Positions 62,209 through 64,000 of a stretch of 64,000 nucleotides of DNA are shown here, in pieces. This DNA is from Oscillospiraceae bacterium (GTDB lineage Bacteria; Bacillota; Clostridia; Oscillospirales; Oscillospiraceae), in contig JAETNP010000007.1 in assembly GCA_021768185.1 (NCBI GenBank), positions 1 through 64,000 on the forward strand, written 5' to 3'. Position 1 is the first letter of the stretch, and every line of letters starts with the position of its first letter. Position numbers and translations under genes: made by a program. The notes beneath the pieces are model-generated. The model did no database searches. It saw only the letters and a program-made list of their open reading frames with translations, and was not told where the DNA came from.

Positions 62209-62234
62209 CCATCAACGCAACAAGGAGGAACCTC

Positions 62235-63170
62235 ATGATCTACGAATACGCGAGAACCGACATGCCCATCAGCTTCCCCGGGCTCTTTGGGGACTGGTCC
62301 GTAAACCCGGACCCGGTTGCCATACCCATTGGCAACGGAATTCGTTGGTATGGAATCATTATTTGCGCGGGGCTCATTCTGGCCGTGCTGTTCTGCTGCA
62401 GGCAGGGGAAGAAATACGGCATCACCGAGGACAACATCTACGACATGATGATCTGGCAGATTCCCCTGTGTATTATCGGTGCCAGAATATACTATGTGAT
62501 TTTCTATCTGGACCTTTTCCGCCGGGCGGACGGCAGTTTGAACTTCGGGAAAATGATTGCCATCTGGGACGGCGGACTGGCCATTTATGGTGCGGTCATT
62601 GTAGCGTTCTTCGTGCTGATGATCTTCTGTAAGAAAAAGAAAATCTCCTTTGGAGCTTTTGCAGACCTTGGGGTCATGGGCCTGCTCATCGGGCAGGCCG
62701 TGGGCCGGTGGGGCAATTTTGTCAACCGTGAGGTCTTCGGCGGAGAGACCACGGTCCCCTGGCGGATGCGTGTATGGGTGTCCGCCTCGGAGTACATTGA
62801 GGTTCATCCCACGTTCCTGTATGAGAGTTTGTGGAATCTGGTGGGGCTGCTGCTGATCGTGTTTGTGATCTCCAAGGCCCGGACCTTTGACGGGGAGAAT
62901 ACCTGCTTTTATTTCATCTGGTATGGCCTGGGCCGTGCCTGGATTGAGGGAATGCGGACGGATACCTTGAAACTCTTTGGCTGGGAGCTGTTCGGCCGTC
63001 CTATTCTGGTCAGCCAGTTTCTGAGCGTTATTTTCATCATTGCCGGGTTTACGGTGCTTCTCATCAATAAGCGGAAGCATCCCCACGGGCAGGAAGATTT
63101 GTTTGTGAATCGTCTGGCGGCGCAGAAGGCGGCAGAGGAGGAGGCGGCCCCTGCCGCCGAAGGCGAGTAA
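62235..63170 (+). CDS. lgt: Prolipoprotein diacylglyceryl transferase
   Basis: A 311-residue membrane enzyme that attaches diacylglycerol to lipoprotein cysteines. Seven helices; the active-site signature GRWGNFVNREVFGG lies near residue 155, and HPTFLYESLWNL follows. Conserved IRWYGIIICAGLILAVLF at the N terminus. The Ala/Glu-rich end (AAQKAAEEEAAPAAEGE) is a low-complexity tail. GAGGAAC precedes ATG 62235. It would serve the lipoproteins encoded at 4846 and 44222. Confidence 0.96.
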   Translation: MIYEYARTDMPISFPGLFGDWSVNPDPVAIPIGNGIRWYGIIICAGLILAVLFCCRQGKKYGITEDNIYDMMIWQIPLCIIGARIYYVIFYLDLFRRADGSLNFGKMIAIWDGGLAIYGAVIVAFFVLMIFCKKKKISFGAFADLGVMGLLIGQAVGRWGNFVNREVFGGETTVPWRMRVWVSASEYIEVHPTFLYESLWNLVGLLLIVFVISKARTFDGENTCFYFIWYGLGRAWIEGMRTDTLKLFGWELFGRPILVSQFLSVIFIIAGFTVLLINKRKHPHGQEDLFVNRLAAQKAAEEEAAPAAEGE

Positions 63171-63171
63171 C

Positions 63172-63772
63172 GCGGCCCTGCGGGGCCGCAGCAGCCTCTA
63201 ATCTTTCAATTAGATTCGCCCTGCCGGGCGGGGGCCTTCTTTTCGCTTGTGCGAAAAGAAGCAAAAGCACCCTCAAGGAACTGCGTTCCTTGAGAATCCT
63301 CCTGATTACGGGAGTGATTAGTTTCCCTCCGACGGACCTTGGTTTGTTCTGTCGTTTGATCCTTCGTTGGTGCGCCGGACTTCTGCGGCTACCCACGGAT
63401 TCTAACGGGAGATTTCGCTGCAGCGCCGTTGCTATAACCAGTCTTTAACCATCGCCAGAAGGACAATAGAATGGGGAAGCTCTCGTTAAGCACCCCGGAG
63501 AGTTCGCTCCGCTAAACGGTAGGGGCTGCCGATGACCACGCTGAAATAAACGCTGGAGAGGAACGAAGCGGACGGCAGTAAATTTAGACAAAACCGACTG
63601 TGCCTCGGGCGTAAAATAAATACCCCCGTAATTCAGGGATTCTTAAACCGCAAGGTTTAAGCGCGTTTTTGCCTACTTTTGCCGCGCGGCAAAAGTAGGC
63701 GAGGAGTCCGGGGGCGAGAAGCCCCCGGGCCGATTCAAGAAAAATCTGCCATGCCGCCCGGAGGGCGGCAAA
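63172..63772. repeat. Large modular intergenic element, copy C
   Basis: About 600 bp filling the lgt-cobI gap. Order: GCGGCCC/GGGCCGC hairpin, TTAGATTCGCCCTGCCGG, H1-type hairpin 63236-63261, TCAAGGAAC/GTTCCTTGA (63273-63293), core 63294-63642, TTAAACC/GGTTTAA (63643-63660), GCCTACTTTTGC/GCAAAAGTAGGC (63671-63700), CCGGGGGC/GCCCCCGG and a GCCGCCC/GGGCGGC hairpin. Same arrangement and orientation as copy A. Its core ends are the most complementary: GAATCC and ATTACGGG on the left match GGATTC and CCCGTAAT on the right. Confidence 0.85.
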
Positions 63773-63798
63773 GAAACATTGAGGAGAACAATACTGCC

Positions 63799-64000
63799 AT
63801 GAAAAAAGGCATTTTATATGGCGTAGGCGTGGGTCCCGGGGACCCGGAGCTCCTGACGCTGAAAGCCCAAAGAATCCTGCGGGAGGCGGACGTCATCGCC
63901 GTCCCCGACAAGGGGGCGGGGGAAAAGACCGCCCTGACCATCATCGGCCCTCTGGCGGAGGGCAAGCCCCTTCTCTACTGCGCCGCCCCCATGACCCGGG
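63799..64000 (+). CDS. cobI: Cobalt-factor II/precorrin-2 C20-methyltransferase, N-terminal part
   Basis: The first 67 codons of a cobalamin-pathway methyltransferase, cut by the window end. It reads [44 protein letters not shown], with the SAM-binding [15 protein letters not shown] hallmark of the CbiL/CobI family. ATG 63799 follows GAGGAGAACAAT. It probably opens a vitamin B12 cluster to the right. Confidence 0.88.
   Translation, partial: MKKGILYGVGVGPGDPELLTLKAQRILREADVIAVPDKGAGEKTALTIIGPLAEGKPLLYCAAPMTR

Overview
The window looks like chromosomal DNA of a GC-rich gut Clostridium-group bacterium, most likely family Oscillospiraceae (Flavonifractor/Lawsonibacter/Oscillibacter type). This rests on the low-GC-style promoters and AGGAGG ribosome sites in GC-rich genes, the split glycine dehydrogenase and split transketolase, the YfmF/YfmH peptidase pair, the BlaI/M56 pair and the many GG-lipoproteins. 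It is an inference from gene content. No rRNA, tRNA, CRISPR array, transposase or prophage gene was seen.

Layout. (1) 1-19458 is a plant-glycan (pectin/rhamnogalacturonan side chain) utilisation locus. It has two divergent transcription units: leftward GH28, AraC regulator, GH51 arabinofuranosidase, a small DUF6171 protein and kduI (cut by the window edge); rightward a family-5 (Dpp/Opp-type) ABC importer, a HAD phosphatase, GH105 unsaturated glycuronyl hydrolase, GH38 alpha-mannosidase, a ROK sugar kinase, an unrecognised toroid-type protein and a TIM-barrel isomerase. Unsaturated oligosaccharides would be imported, cut by GH105/GH28/GH51/GH38, and the released unsaturated uronate passed to KduI. 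(2) 19642-33572 holds housekeeping genes: glycerate kinase, nucleoside kinase, RecQ, MreB, ComF, two small XRE regulators, L13-S9, a TtcA-like PP-loop ATPase, DUF2461, an orphan antitoxin-like protein and TatD. (3) 33859-40082 is a glycine-cleavage operon under a tandem glycine riboswitch, whose first gene is a GcvT-SHMT fusion. (4) 40146-43873 is a BlaI/M56 sensor pair with operators. (5) 44124-49102 is a complete branched-chain amino-acid type ABC importer (LivJHMGF). (6) 49309-54142 has split transketolase, a membrane-anchored XRE protein and an ABC exporter. (7) 54374-59474 is the str operon (L7Ae-like, S12, S7, EF-G) followed by EF-Tu. (8) 59638-63170 has YfmF, YfmH and Lgt; cobI starts at 63799 and runs off the end.

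The most unusual content is non-coding. Three copies of a 570-790 bp modular element (about 24727-25302, 30793-31580, 63172-63772) fill the three largest gene-free gaps apart from the gcv leader. Each has a 348-367 bp core with complementary ends, framed by two hairpins per side. In the middle copy the core is inverted relative to its flanks. Two shorter 117-118 bp repeats (19457-19574, 22752-22868) share the terminal-hairpin motif and begin inside the stop codon of the upstream gene. I do not recognise these as a named RNA or MITE family.

Three more points deserve attention: the GcvT-SHMT fusion, the 318-nt hairpin cluster between rpsL and rpsG, and the orphan M56 sensor with a large non-beta-lactam-like ectodomain.
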